DNA of 64,000 nt from Paenibacillus abyssi (GTDB lineage: Bacteria; Bacillota; Bacilli; Paenibacillales; Paenibacillaceae): contig NZ_BMGR01000008.1 of the NCBI RefSeq assembly GCF_014640295.1, positions 124,001-188,000 of the forward strand, read 5' to 3'. Shown here piece by piece: positions 54,201 through 62,504 of this stretch (the stretch's first letter is position 1; every line of letters starts with the position of its first letter). Below the pieces are notes generated by a model. It had not been told where the DNA came from. It ran no database searches and saw only the letters and a list, made by a program, of their open reading frames with translations. The position numbers and the translations under genes are program-made.

Positions 54201-55113
54201 CACTGCCGGTTACGGTAGCGAAGAAGAAGCGTGTACAGCGGAAACACCGTTGTCCATGGGCATGGGCAGGAAAGTGTTCAGTGTGCATAATCATGTCGGC
54301 CACCTGGATCCTTGGCCATTCTATGAATCCGAAGAGCCGATCTCGCCCGCTGATCCTGGTCCGTCAAGCTCCGAGGAATTGGAGTTTTTCATGAAGTGCC
54401 GGGGAATCGAGAAAACGCTGATCATCCCGAACTACGGCATCCCCGTTCAGGAGCAGCCATTTTCCCATAATGAATTGGTCGCCCGCTTATGCAGGGAAGG
54501 CGCCGGCAACGTAGCCGGTGCGCTGTGGGTATCGGGTCTGCCGCAGAACCGTGAACGGACGGAGGCGGCGTTAAAGCTGCTGGATGAACCCGGCATTCAA
54601 GCCCTTAAGATGAGCTATCTGCTTGGTGGAACCGCAGATCCCAGGAAGTGGGACGAAGCAACACTGCGGCTCCATGAGTCCATTTTTCAGGCGGCAATCG
54701 AGCGTGATATTCCGATTCATTTCCATACAAGTCCCGGCGGCGGGTCTGATATCCTTGGCTACTTCGAGCTCATCAAACGATGGGGCAAGGATTTGAAAAT
54801 CCATCTTGTGCATATGGGCGGGGGCGTCAGCGGCCACATCCGCCTGCTCTCCCAGTGGAAGGATCTGATCGAGGGCGGCTACCGAGTCTACATCGATACA
54901 AGCTGGGCAATCGGTTTTGCCGTACGCAAGCTGCTGCAGGAAGTGGACAAAACCGGAATCGGCGTGGACCGCATCATGTTCGGCTGCGATGAGCCCTGGA
55001 GCGATTTCGAAAGCGAGTTTTGGAAAATTCAAGGTATGAAGGTATCGGAGGAGATTAAAGAACGAATCTTCTGGGGCAATGCGCAGGAGCTTTATTTCAG
55101 CAGGTTGGCATAG
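54151..55113 (+). CDS. Amidohydrolase-family metal-dependent hydrolase (amidohydrolase 2 type)
   Basis: 320 residues from ATG 54151, which has a GGAGG site inside the previous gene. The first 30 residues are Ser/Gly-rich and probably disordered. Then a TIM-barrel amidohydrolase: FSVHNHVGH (H-x-H metal pair), PIHFHTSPGG (His), KIHLVHMGGG (His), GCDEPWSD (catalytic Asp). Members hydrolyse or decarboxylate small molecules. Not a usual Nit1C member as I know the cluster, so it marks this variant. Confidence 0.85.
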   Translation: MCLMHLTGSSGSSSGDNTAGYGSEEEACTAETPLSMGMGRKVFSVHNHVGHLDPWPFYESEEPISPADPGPSSSEELEFFMKCRGIEKTLIIPNYGIPVQEQPFSHNELVARLCREGAGNVAGALWVSGLPQNRERTEAALKLLDEPGIQALKMSYLLGGTADPRKWDEATLRLHESIFQAAIERDIPIHFHTSPGGGSDILGYFELIKRWGKDLKIHLVHMGGGVSGHIRLLSQWKDLIEGGYRVYIDTSWAIGFAVRKLLQEVDKTGIGVDRIMFGCDEPWSDFESEFWKIQGMKVSEEIKERIFWGNAQELYFSRLA

Positions 55114-55159
55114 GGCATTCGCTCTTTTCCATAAAAACATTATTGGAGGTTGATTGACC

Positions 55160-55672
55160 ATGGCAAATTTTACGGAAAATGAACTGAGATCGATGAATGA
55201 GATTCCCCATCCTTCCATGCCGCTGGGCTCAAAGCTGTACGGCGAGACGAAAGTATTCCCCGATTACAAGGCGAATCCGGGCGAGAAATTTCTGGCTTTG
55301 GTTCACGGTATCGCGCATGAATCCTCGCTTTCTTACGTTGCCGTTCTGCAAGCGATCCGCGCGCAGCGGAAAGGTTATGAAACCGCCATTTATTTTTATG
55401 GAACCGGAGCGATGAACGCGATGGCGACCCGCGGGTTTCCGACCGTCGGCAATGCCGCCTTCGCAGGGCAGCTGAACGCGAACGAAGGGCTGGCCACCTT
55501 TATCAAGGAGGGCGGAAAGGTATATGTATGCCGATTCGGGCTGGCGCTGCACGGACTGCGCGAGGAGGATCTGATTGAAGGGACAATTCCTGTACATCCC
55601 CTTGATCTGCAGGACTGCCTGATTGAATACTCCCGTGCCGGCGCCTTTATCTTAAGCACGTTCCAAATCTAG
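55160..55672 (+). CDS. MSMEG_0572/Sll0783-family nitrogen starvation response protein
   Basis: 170 residues from ATG 55160, 9 nt after GGAGGT; a TTG at 55154 is an alternative. Compact alpha/beta protein (PGEKFLALVHGIAHESSLSYVAVLQAIRAQRKGYETAIYFYGTGAMNAMATRGFPTVGN ... LIEGTIPVHPLDLQDCLIEYSRAGAFILSTFQI), of DsrE-like appearance. This family is one of the most constant Nit1C members and has been linked to nitrogen starvation in cyanobacteria. Molecular function unknown. Confidence 0.9.
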   Translation: MANFTENELRSMNEIPHPSMPLGSKLYGETKVFPDYKANPGEKFLALVHGIAHESSLSYVAVLQAIRAQRKGYETAIYFYGTGAMNAMATRGFPTVGNAAFAGQLNANEGLATFIKEGGKVYVCRFGLALHGLREEDLIEGTIPVHPLDLQDCLIEYSRAGAFILSTFQI

Positions 55673-55713
55673 GTCAAAATTCTACCGAGCATCAGGAAAG
55701 CAGGTGAAAGAAG

Positions 55714-56637
55714 ATGACATTGCTTCTGGAAAAGGGGGCTCTAGAGCGGGACCATTTCATTGTGACTGCAGAGCTGATTCCGCCCCGGAACTGGAATCCG
55801 AGTCCGCTTGTTGAGCAAGCGGTGCGTTACAGAGGCTGCGTGGATGCTGTTGATTTGAGTGACAATTTGCTGGCGATTGCGCGTCTTTCGCCTGTTGTCG
55901 GCGCATTCTTCGTGCGGCAGGTCGGAGTTGAACCGATCGTGCAGATCAACCTGCGGGACCGCAACCGGATGGGCATTCAAAGCGATCTATTGGGGCTGGC
56001 GGCGCTTGGCGTGAAAAACATCGCGATATTGGGCGGTTATCCGGCCAGAGTAGGTACGGAGCCGAATGCCAAGGAAGTGTATGATCTGGAAACGATGGAG
56101 CTCGTGCGTTACGTCAGAAGGTTTGTTGATGAAGGCAAGCTCTTTGACGGTACGGTTATGGAAGAGGCGCCGAAATTCACGATCGGGACGGTAGAGAACA
56201 TCGCCGGCAAACCGATTAAGGAACTGATCGACCGGTTGGAAGCCAAGGTCGAGGGCGGCACGAACTTTGTGCGTACCCAGTTGGTGTTCGATCTCGATCT
56301 GATCGGAGAATGGATGGAGGAAGCGAGGCGGCGCGGGCTTCATGAAAGAGTGACGATTATGGCCAGTATTCTGCCTCTGCGCGATGCGAATCATGTGGAA
56401 ACAGCGCTGAAAATTCCGGGTATCGTCATTCCGGATTCGTTCCGTGCAAGGCTCGAGGACTCGGAATCGGGTGAAGAGGGGCTGGCGATCGCCGCCGAGC
56501 TGATCGGCGAGATCCGAAAGATCGAAGGCATGAGCGGCATCCATATCCGTCCGATCGGCGGTGCGGAGGATAGTGTCAACAAGCTCGTAAAAGCCGCCGG
56601 ATTGATGCCGCTGGGTCCATTGACGGCAAGCGCTTGA
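55714..56637 (+). CDS. Methylenetetrahydrofolate reductase-like protein
   Basis: 307 residues. TIM-barrel of the MTHFR family: ERDHFIVTAELIPPRNWNPSPLVEQAVRYRGCVDAVDLSDN, VQINLRDRNRMGIQSDLLGLAALGVKNIAILGGYP, RTQLVFDLDLIGEWMEEARRRG. FAD and folate binding are plausible, but it is in the operon core and not with methionine genes, so it may act on a pathway-specific one-carbon or C-N substrate. Unusual for a Nit1C cluster. 42 bp after the MSMEG_0572 gene. Confidence 0.85.
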   Translation: MTLLLEKGALERDHFIVTAELIPPRNWNPSPLVEQAVRYRGCVDAVDLSDNLLAIARLSPVVGAFFVRQVGVEPIVQINLRDRNRMGIQSDLLGLAALGVKNIAILGGYPARVGTEPNAKEVYDLETMELVRYVRRFVDEGKLFDGTVMEEAPKFTIGTVENIAGKPIKELIDRLEAKVEGGTNFVRTQLVFDLDLIGEWMEEARRRGLHERVTIMASILPLRDANHVETALKIPGIVIPDSFRARLEDSESGEEGLAIAAELIGEIRKIEGMSGIHIRPIGGAEDSVNKLVKAAGLMPLGPLTASA

Positions 56638-56667
56638 TCCGGCTTCTGCGAAAAGGAGTGATGAGGG

Positions 56668-57837
56668 ATGAGGGTTGCTCTTTATACCTACAATACGAAA
56701 CCGAGAGGCGGCGTGGTTCACACGCTTGCTTTGGCGGAGGCTTTGCAGAAGGCGGGCTGCCTCGTCACCGTGCATGCGCTTGGCCTGAATGGGGAATCGC
56801 AATTTTTCCGGAAGGTGGGGGTGGACACGAAGGTGATTCCGTTCACGCCCCGGCAGGATGAGTTGTTTGAAGCCCGTATTATCCGCTACATCGATACCTA
56901 CGCAGCGGCTTTGGAATCTGAGCCCTTGGATGCTTACGATATCCATCACGCGCAGGATTGCATAAGCGCTAACAGCTTGAACCGTTTGATGACTAAGGGA
57001 CTTGTCCCCTATTTCATTCGAACGGTTCATCATTTAGATGATTTCACTACGCCTGCGCTCGTCGACTGCCAGAATCAGTCGGTTGTCCAGCCGCAGGCGC
57101 TGGTCACGGTCAGTGAATATTGGAGCCGCCGCATGAAGGCTGAATATGGCCGCGCTTCATCGCTTATTCATAACGGGGTGGAGGATCGCTTCTTTCATAA
57201 AGCAGGAGGCGATTCCCGGGAATTGAAAGCGAAATACGGGCTCCAGGAACGTACCGTGTTTCTGGCCTTAGGCGGAATCGAGCCCCGTAAAAATACGATC
57301 GCCACGCTGCGCGCATTCACACAGGTGAGGCGGGCTTTACCTGAAGCGGTGCTGCTTATTGCAGGGGGAACGACCCTTTTTGATTATCGGCACTATAGGA
57401 ACGAGTTTGAATTGGAGCTGCAAAGCCTGGAGCCTGCTGTTGTAAGCAGCATCCGCATCATGGGATCGCCGGATAATGAGACGGTACAGGAATTATACCG
57501 TTTGGCAGATTGTTACGTTCAGCCTTCGAAGAAGGAAGGCTGGGGACTGGCGATATTGGAGTCGATGGCCGCGGGTACCCCGGTTGTGGCCTCCGATATC
57601 GACGTTTTTCAAGAGTTTTTAAAGCATGGGCACAACGCTTTGCTGGCGGATCCGGATCGTCCGGAAGAAATTGCCGGTTCAATGCTGCGGATGGTCAAGG
57701 AGCAGGAGCTGGCCGAGCATCTAAGCACCAATGGTAAAGTGACAGCGCGTCAATATACATGGTCTGTGGCTGCCGAAAAACATAAAAGCCTGTACAGGAG
57801 GGTGATGATGGGTGGGCAAGCTGCATACTCTTGTTAA
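56668..57837 (+). CDS. Glycosyltransferase, MSMEG_0565 family
   Basis: 389 residues, GT-B glycosyltransferase of GT4 type. N-terminal VALYTYNTKPRGGVVHTLALAEAL, C-terminal nucleotide-sugar site LALGGIEPRKNTIATLRAF and the E-x7-E motif in VQPSKKEGWGLAILESMAAGTPVVASDID. The MSMEG_0565 glycosyltransferase is a known Nit1C partner. It implies the pathway product or an intermediate is glycosylated. It overlaps the next gene by 26 bp. Confidence 0.9.
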   Translation: MRVALYTYNTKPRGGVVHTLALAEALQKAGCLVTVHALGLNGESQFFRKVGVDTKVIPFTPRQDELFEARIIRYIDTYAAALESEPLDAYDIHHAQDCISANSLNRLMTKGLVPYFIRTVHHLDDFTTPALVDCQNQSVVQPQALVTVSEYWSRRMKAEYGRASSLIHNGVEDRFFHKAGGDSRELKAKYGLQERTVFLALGGIEPRKNTIATLRAFTQVRRALPEAVLLIAGGTTLFDYRHYRNEFELELQSLEPAVVSSIRIMGSPDNETVQELYRLADCYVQPSKKEGWGLAILESMAAGTPVVASDIDVFQEFLKHGHNALLADPDRPEEIAGSMLRMVKEQELAEHLSTNGKVTARQYTWSVAAEKHKSLYRRVMMGGQAAYSC

Positions 57838-58768
57838 CGACTTATTGAATTTTCCCGGCTTCAGCCGCAAAAAAAATATCCAGGTACCGCTCAAAGCCTT
57901 TGCCTGGGATCCTGACACGACGCTGGATCCGATCGGGGACGACGCGGCAATCCTGCAGACGGAAGACGGCTATCTGCTCATCTCCTGTGACGGGATCATC
58001 CCCGCACTGGTCCGCGATGAGCCTTTTTGGGCAGGCTATTGCGCGGTATTGGTCAGCGTCAGCGATATCTATGCAATGGGAGGGCATCCGACTGCGGTCG
58101 TCAATCTGCTCAGCGCTCCCAATGACGAGACGGCCGCCATAATCGCGAAGGGCATGGCGGAAGGCTGCAGAAAGCTCGGCGTAGCGATGGTAGGCGGCCA
58201 TTTTCTGCCCGGGGAATCCGAAGGGGTGGCAACCGCTATTATCGGAAAAGCGACCCATCTGCTGCGCGGCACGATGGGATCGGCTGGACAGTCCCTGCTG
58301 GCTGCGGTCGATCTGGACGGCAAGCCGTTCAAGCATTATTTGCAGTGGGACTGCACCAGCTTCCGCCAGCCTGAAGAATTACGCCGGAAGCTGGACCTGC
58401 TGCCAATGCTGGCGCAGCGGCAGCTGGCGACCGCCGCACGGGATATCAGCAATGCAGGCATATTAGGCACGCTTGCCATGCTGGCCGAAAATTCGGGCTG
58501 CGGTGCCCGTGTGCAGCTCGGGAGTATTCCAAAGCCGGAAACTGTGGAGCTTGAGCGCTGGCTGCAAATGTTTCCGGGCTATGGATTTATTGTGGCCGCT
58601 GACCCGGACCGTACAGATGAGATAACGGCGCTGTTTGCGCAGGAGGGCATTGCCGCTACCGTCATCGGCGAGCTTACGTCGGATACGCAAATTATAATTC
58701 AGGATGGTGGGGAAGAAGCGCTGTACATTGATTGGGCGAATGAATCGTTGGTGGTGGGCGGAAGATGA
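57812..58768 (+). CDS. AIR synthase-like protein, sll0787 family
   Basis: 318 residues from GTG 57812 with an AGGAGGGTGATG site. PurM/SelD/ThiL-like fold: DPIGDDAAILQTEDGYLLISCDGI, YCAVLVSVSDIYAMGGHPTAVVNLLS, VGGHFLPGESEGVATAIIGKA, TAARDISNAGILGTLAMLAENSGCGARV. The N-terminal Asp cluster fits ATP-Mg binding. These proteins phosphorylate or activate an amide or carboxylate. The sll0787 family is restricted to Nit1C clusters. The substrate is unknown. Ends in ATGA overlap with the nitrilase gene. Confidence 0.9.
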   Translation: MGKLHTLVNDLLNFPGFSRKKNIQVPLKAFAWDPDTTLDPIGDDAAILQTEDGYLLISCDGIIPALVRDEPFWAGYCAVLVSVSDIYAMGGHPTAVVNLLSAPNDETAAIIAKGMAEGCRKLGVAMVGGHFLPGESEGVATAIIGKATHLLRGTMGSAGQSLLAAVDLDGKPFKHYLQWDCTSFRQPEELRRKLDLLPMLAQRQLATAARDISNAGILGTLAMLAENSGCGARVQLGSIPKPETVELERWLQMFPGYGFIVAADPDRTDEITALFAQEGIAATVIGELTSDTQIIIQDGGEEALYIDWANESLVVGGR

Positions 58769-60366
58769 ACGGTGGAAGCGGAAATGAGGTTATAAGCTTC
58801 ACGATAGCGGCGATGCAATTCAATCCCGTGTTGGGCGAAGTGGAGGAGAACCGGAGGCGGCTTGTTAGTCGGCTGGCTGAGGCGGCGGAAAACGGTGCGA
58901 AGCTGGTTGTGTTCCCTGAGATGGCTTCAAGCGGTTACGTGTGGGAGAGCAGAGAGGAGATCGCTCCGTTCGTCGAAACGATCCCGGGACCAACCACAGA
59001 AGCCCTGCTTGCAGTCACGCGCAAATTCCGCTGTTATGCGGCAGTCGGCTTGCCGGAAACCGATGCGTGGAGCGGCGCATATTATAATAGTGCCGTTTTG
59101 ATCGGTCCGGAGGGCGTTGTGGGGAAGTACCGCAAAACACATTTGTTCGCCGCCGATCCCAGATGGGCCCGAGAGGGCGATCAAGAAATCCCTGTTTTTC
59201 AAACGGAGATTGGACGCATCGCTCTCTTAATCTGCATGGATGCTATGTATTTTGAGCCCTCCCGCATTGCCGCCCTGCAGGGAGCGGACATCATCGCCTT
59301 TCCGACTAATTGGGTGGGAGCTTCCAACAATCCGCCAAGCAAAACCTGGTGCCTGCGCGCCAAGGAAAACGGCTTGTATTGGGCTGCTTCCAATCGTTCG
59401 GATACGGAAAGAGGGGCGGTATTCACCGGAGGCAGCGCCGTCATCGAGCCGGATGGCAGCGTACAGCAGTCGCTAATATCCGGCGAAGGAATCGTCTACG
59501 GGCAGGCGCGTCTGGATCCCGCCAAACGCCGGAATATCCTTGAAGCCCGGCGGCCGCATGCTTATCAGGAGCTGCTGCTGCACCCCTACCTTTGGAAAGA
59601 GGGGGAAACACGGCCGATTTCTGCTCCTGAATCATACGAAGTCATTATACCCAAGCTGCTCCGCAGCGGCAGAGCGGAGCAGCTTGCAGCCCGGATTCGC
59701 CTGTCTTTGGAAGAAATCAATGACCATCTGAAACACGCGGTACATCGGCTGATTGTGCTGCCGGAGCTGGAATCATTTCCATCACCCTCAGCGGGTGAGC
59801 TGGAGTTTTTCTTTGCGGAGCTTCAAAGGCTGGCCTTCGTTTACAATGGCTACTTCGCAATAAGCCTGTTAGAGGAGGTCGGCGGCAGGCCGGTCCCTTC
59901 TGTTTATCTGGTCGGGCCTGAGGGAAAGATCGGAACCTATCGTCAAGTTCACCGGGGGCGTCCTGAAAGGAGAAGGGGAGAGGCGGATTCTGTTTTCCGG
60001 ACCTTCGAGCTGCCTTTTGCCAGGGTGGGGATATTGACAGAGGGCGATGCGTTATTTCCGGAATCATACCGGGTGCTCGCCAAGCAGGGCGCAGATGTCA
60101 TAGCGGTGTGTGGTGCGGGCCAGGCAAATGACGCGGCGTGGATGCAGCGCATATGGGCGTTTGAGAATGATGCCGTTTTGGCGGCAGCTATGCCGGCAGG
60201 CTCTTCTGGAAGCCAGTTATTTTTACACCGGCAGGTCCATCTGGAGCAGGATTCGAGGGAAGGAGCGCTAGTTGGGACGGTTCATGCCCAAATGCTGGAA
60301 ACGGCAAGAAGCAGGCCGTTTATGAGACGCTCAAAAACCCATTTGTATGGACGCCTCATTGAATAA
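58765..60366 (+). CDS. Tandem nitrilase-superfamily protein: active first domain, degenerate second
   Basis: 533 residues, about twice the usual size. Domain 1 (about 9-285) has the full catalytic triad: Glu52 in VVFPEMA, Lys124 in KYRKTHL, Cys157 in LLICMDAMYFEP. Domain 2 (about 290-533) has the same fold signature (LIVLPELES, GKIGTYRQVHR, VGILTEGDALFPESYR), but Lys is Gln394 and Cys is Glu426, so it should be inactive and may be structural or regulatory. Domain 1 resembles amidase-type carbon-nitrogen hydrolases more than the cyanobacterial Nit1 nitrilase. The second half contains neither frameshift nor stop, so this is a true fusion. It overlaps the AIR-synthase-like gene by 4 bp. Confidence 0.9.
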   Translation: MNGGSGNEVISFTIAAMQFNPVLGEVEENRRRLVSRLAEAAENGAKLVVFPEMASSGYVWESREEIAPFVETIPGPTTEALLAVTRKFRCYAAVGLPETDAWSGAYYNSAVLIGPEGVVGKYRKTHLFAADPRWAREGDQEIPVFQTEIGRIALLICMDAMYFEPSRIAALQGADIIAFPTNWVGASNNPPSKTWCLRAKENGLYWAASNRSDTERGAVFTGGSAVIEPDGSVQQSLISGEGIVYGQARLDPAKRRNILEARRPHAYQELLLHPYLWKEGETRPISAPESYEVIIPKLLRSGRAEQLAARIRLSLEEINDHLKHAVHRLIVLPELESFPSPSAGELEFFFAELQRLAFVYNGYFAISLLEEVGGRPVPSVYLVGPEGKIGTYRQVHRGRPERRRGEADSVFRTFELPFARVGILTEGDALFPESYRVLAKQGADVIAVCGAGQANDAAWMQRIWAFENDAVLAAAMPAGSSGSQLFLHRQVHLEQDSREGALVGTVHAQMLETARSRPFMRRSKTHLYGRLIE

Positions 60367-60394
60367 AATAAAATCTTGCGAAGGGAGGCTCGCG

Positions 60395-60931
60395 ATGAAG
60401 CTATTAGGCATTTCCGGAACGCTTGTCGGGGCGAAGACGCTCTCTGTTGTGAAACGGGTTGTAGAACAAGCCGCGCTGCTTGAGCCTGGTCTCGATACCG
60501 ATCTTTTGGATCTGAAAGACTACAAGATTGAATTTTGCGATGGGCGCGAACCTGCAGGCTACAATGAGGATACACGAACAGTGATTGAAACGATTCTTTC
60601 CGCCGACTGTTATATTATCGGCACGCCGATTTTTCAGGCATCGCTTTCCGGGGCGCTTAAAAATGTGTTCGACCTGCTGCCTGTGACTGCCTTCCGGGGG
60701 AAGGTCATCGGTTTTGTTGGGACGGGCGGAACCTATCAGCATTTTCTGGTCATTGAGAATCAGCTAAAGCCGATTGCCGGTTATTTTCGAGCGTATACGG
60801 CACCTGATTACGTCTATGCCCATCGGGAGCATTTTAATGAACATAATGAGGTTGTGGATGTCGGGGTATTGGAGAGAATCGAGAGCTTGGCGGCGCAGGT
60901 TGTAAAGATGAGCAAAGCGCTGCATGGATGA
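60395..60931 (+). CDS. NADPH-dependent FMN reductase
   Basis: 178 residues from ATG 60395 with AAGGGAGG; an ATG 48 bp upstream lies inside the nitrilase gene without a site. Flavodoxin-like FMN reductase (KLLGISGTLVGAKTLSVVKRVVEQA, ADCYIIGTPIFQASLSGALKNVFDLL, GFVGTGGTYQHFLVIENQLKPI). It supplies reduced FMN to a flavin enzyme or reduces substrate itself. The usual Nit1C flavoprotein oxidoreductase (MSMEG_0569) is absent here, so it may take part of that role. Confidence 0.88.
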   Translation: MKLLGISGTLVGAKTLSVVKRVVEQAALLEPGLDTDLLDLKDYKIEFCDGREPAGYNEDTRTVIETILSADCYIIGTPIFQASLSGALKNVFDLLPVTAFRGKVIGFVGTGGTYQHFLVIENQLKPIAGYFRAYTAPDYVYAHREHFNEHNEVVDVGVLERIESLAAQVVKMSKALHG

Positions 60932-60990
60932 TGCTTAAGGTTTACCGGGACTGGTGTAGTCACTTTACGTCGAATGCGGTAGGGGTTGCC

Positions 60991-61320
60991 ATGCCGCAAT
61001 TAACGGTAAGAGGAATTGAAGCCAACACAATGATGGCTATTAGCCGGCCGCTCATAGAGGAGCTTGCAGCCGTATGTGAATGCGGAACGGATAATTTTAC
61101 GGTAGATTGTTTGTCTGTCACTTCTGTATTTGACGGGGAGAGGGCCGATACCTATCCTTTCATCGAAGTAGCTTGGTTCGAGAGGGGACGGGAAGTAAGG
61201 GATCGCTTGGCGGAGGCGGTAACCCGGCATATCCGGCTTGCGGGCATAGCCGAAGTGGAAATCGCATTTAAGGTCTACCGTGAGGATGCTTACTATATTA
61301 ATGGTATACCGTGCGAATAG
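60991..61320 (+). CDS. DUF1904 / tautomerase-like small protein
   Basis: 109 residues from ATG 60991, 6 nt after TAGGGG; the open frame extends upstream but the family usually starts at MPQL. The sequence (MPQLTVRGIEANTMMAISRPLIEELAAVCECGTDNFTVDCLSVTSVFDG ... YPFIEVAWFERGREVRDRLAEAVTRHI) matches DUF1904, a tautomerase-like fold with Pro immediately after the start Met. Last gene of the operon, followed by a terminator. A link to the Nit1C function is possible only by position. Confidence 0.85.
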   Translation: MPQLTVRGIEANTMMAISRPLIEELAAVCECGTDNFTVDCLSVTSVFDGERADTYPFIEVAWFERGREVRDRLAEAVTRHIRLAGIAEVEIAFKVYREDAYYINGIPCE

Positions 61321-61360
61321 TAAAAAGTCCGTTTGTATCGGATAGGGTGCATAAAAAGGG

Positions 61361-61393
61361 AAAGAAGCGTTCGGGATGTCCGGACGCTTCTTT
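61361..61393 (+). terminator. Intrinsic terminator of the Nit1C-like operon
   Basis: AAAGAAGCGT with its complement ACGCTTCTTT, plus an inner CGG/CCG pair, forms a long stem with a T-rich right end. It lies 41 bp after the DUF1904 stop and faces the convergent NlpC/P60 gene. Confidence 0.85.
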
Positions 61394-61450
61394 ATGATGG
61401 CTAAAGGGCCATGTCACACCAAAAGATACATTCAATAAATTATGTATTTA

Positions 61451-61927
61451 TTAAAGAACCCGGCGCGCTGTTACGTATTTGCTTTTCCAATAGCTTGAAT
61501 TCATATTGGAGATGGCAATGCCCTGGCTGCTTGAACCGTGCAAAATTTTGTTGTTGCCTGCGTAGATTCCTACGTGACTGATACTTTTGCCATTCGTATT
61601 GAAGAATACGAGATCGCCTGTGCTTAAGTAACCTTTTGTAACTTTTACGCCTGCTTTAGCTTGCTCTGTAGTCGTTCTTGGAAGCTTGATATCATATTGT
61701 CTGAATATGAATTGTGTGAACGAAGAGCAATCAAACGCGGATGTGATACCGGCAGGTGCTCCGAAACGATAAGGCGTGCCCAGAAATTGTTTCCCTGTTT
61801 CAATGACCTCAAATTTTTTGGCTGGCGATGCTTCTGCTTGTGGTGTATATAGAGTAAGTGCCGATAGTCCGATGGTGGCGCACAGGCTCACGCTAACGAT
61901 TTTCTTTAGGAAATTCTTGCTTCGCAT
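61451..61927 (-). CDS. Secreted NlpC/P60 cell-wall peptidase
   Basis: 158 residues. Signal peptide (KKIVSVSLCATIGLSALTLY, cleaved near AEA) and a single NlpC/P60 domain with catalytic Cys in AFDCSSFTQFIF, His in SHVGIYAGNNKILHG, and supporting polar residues. Such enzymes cut D-Glu-mDAP links in peptidoglycan. It lacks LysM or SH3 binding domains. The start has GGAGGG on the minus strand. The upstream region (61928-62120) is AT-rich without a firm promoter. Confidence 0.93.
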   Translation of the reverse strand: MRSKNFLKKIVSVSLCATIGLSALTLYTPQAEASPAKKFEVIETGKQFLGTPYRFGAPAGITSAFDCSSFTQFIFRQYDIKLPRTTTEQAKAGVKVTKGYLSTGDLVFFNTNGKSISHVGIYAGNNKILHGSSSQGIAISNMNSSYWKSKYVTARRVL

Positions 61928-62123
61928 TTCTATGTTGTCCCTCCATCTAGTGTTCTCGTTGTTACTAAAATTACTATAACACAGTTAAAAAGTGGCTAAA
62001 TTAGCATATGAGAAGGCAAACCTACGTTTATACAAGAATATTCTTCTTTATGAGAATTTAATGAGAATTTTCTCATGCAGATTCGGAAATGAGAAAAAGT
62101 GGTAATAAATATAGTTGCACACA

Positions 62124-62149
62124 AAGAGAGGCGCCATGGCGCCTCTCTT
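62124..62149. terminator. Perfect 26-bp palindrome, probable bidirectional terminator
   Basis: Bases 62124-62149 are self-complementary (AAGAGAGGCGCC, AT, GGCGCCTCTCTT). It lies 31 bp after the stop of the 53-residue gene and upstream of the NlpC/P60 gene, so it should end the former's transcript. Confidence 0.65.
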
Positions 62150-62179
62150 GCTAGAATCATATGCGGTATTGTACCTAGA

Positions 62180-62341
62180 CTATAAATGATCGCGGTTTAC
62201 CTGTTCATTACGTATCATTTGCTCCAGCTTCTCGACCAGCTTGCCATGCTCAGCGGGCGGCTTCTTCATGCCGAAGAAGCTCCTGCGTTTCTCTTGCTTG
62301 AGCAGTTTGAGCATATAGAGCTTTTCCTTGGCAGTAAACAT
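62180..62341 (-). CDS. Small basic protein (53 residues), unknown function
   Basis: A short minus-strand gene: start ATG at 62341 with GGGGGTGAT upstream, stop TAG at 62180. The protein is highly charged and helical (MFTAKEKLYMLKLLKQEKRR, then GKLVEKLEQMIRNEQ) without a membrane segment. Codon use and the ribosome binding site support expression, and a palindromic terminator follows. I do not recognise a named family. Confidence 0.7.
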   Translation of the reverse strand: MFTAKEKLYMLKLLKQEKRRSFFGMKKPPAEHGKLVEKLEQMIRNEQVNRDHL

Positions 62342-62504
62342 GTGCCGATCACCCCCATTTGTATTATTTACGTATGGCGCTGAAGTCCGTTTCGAACGAA
62401 TTGATTACCCTATAGCTAATTCAATGGGACTGGCTTCCTCTTTTTCCCAATATTGTGTGTTAGAATTAGAAAAATGTGATTCGTTGAGATCGGAGTGAAG
62501 CGCT

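Noticed and set aside
60347-60394. Earlier start for the FMN reductase inside the nitrilase gene.
   Set aside because: No ribosome binding site there; ATG 60395 has AAGGGAGG and gives the usual family start.
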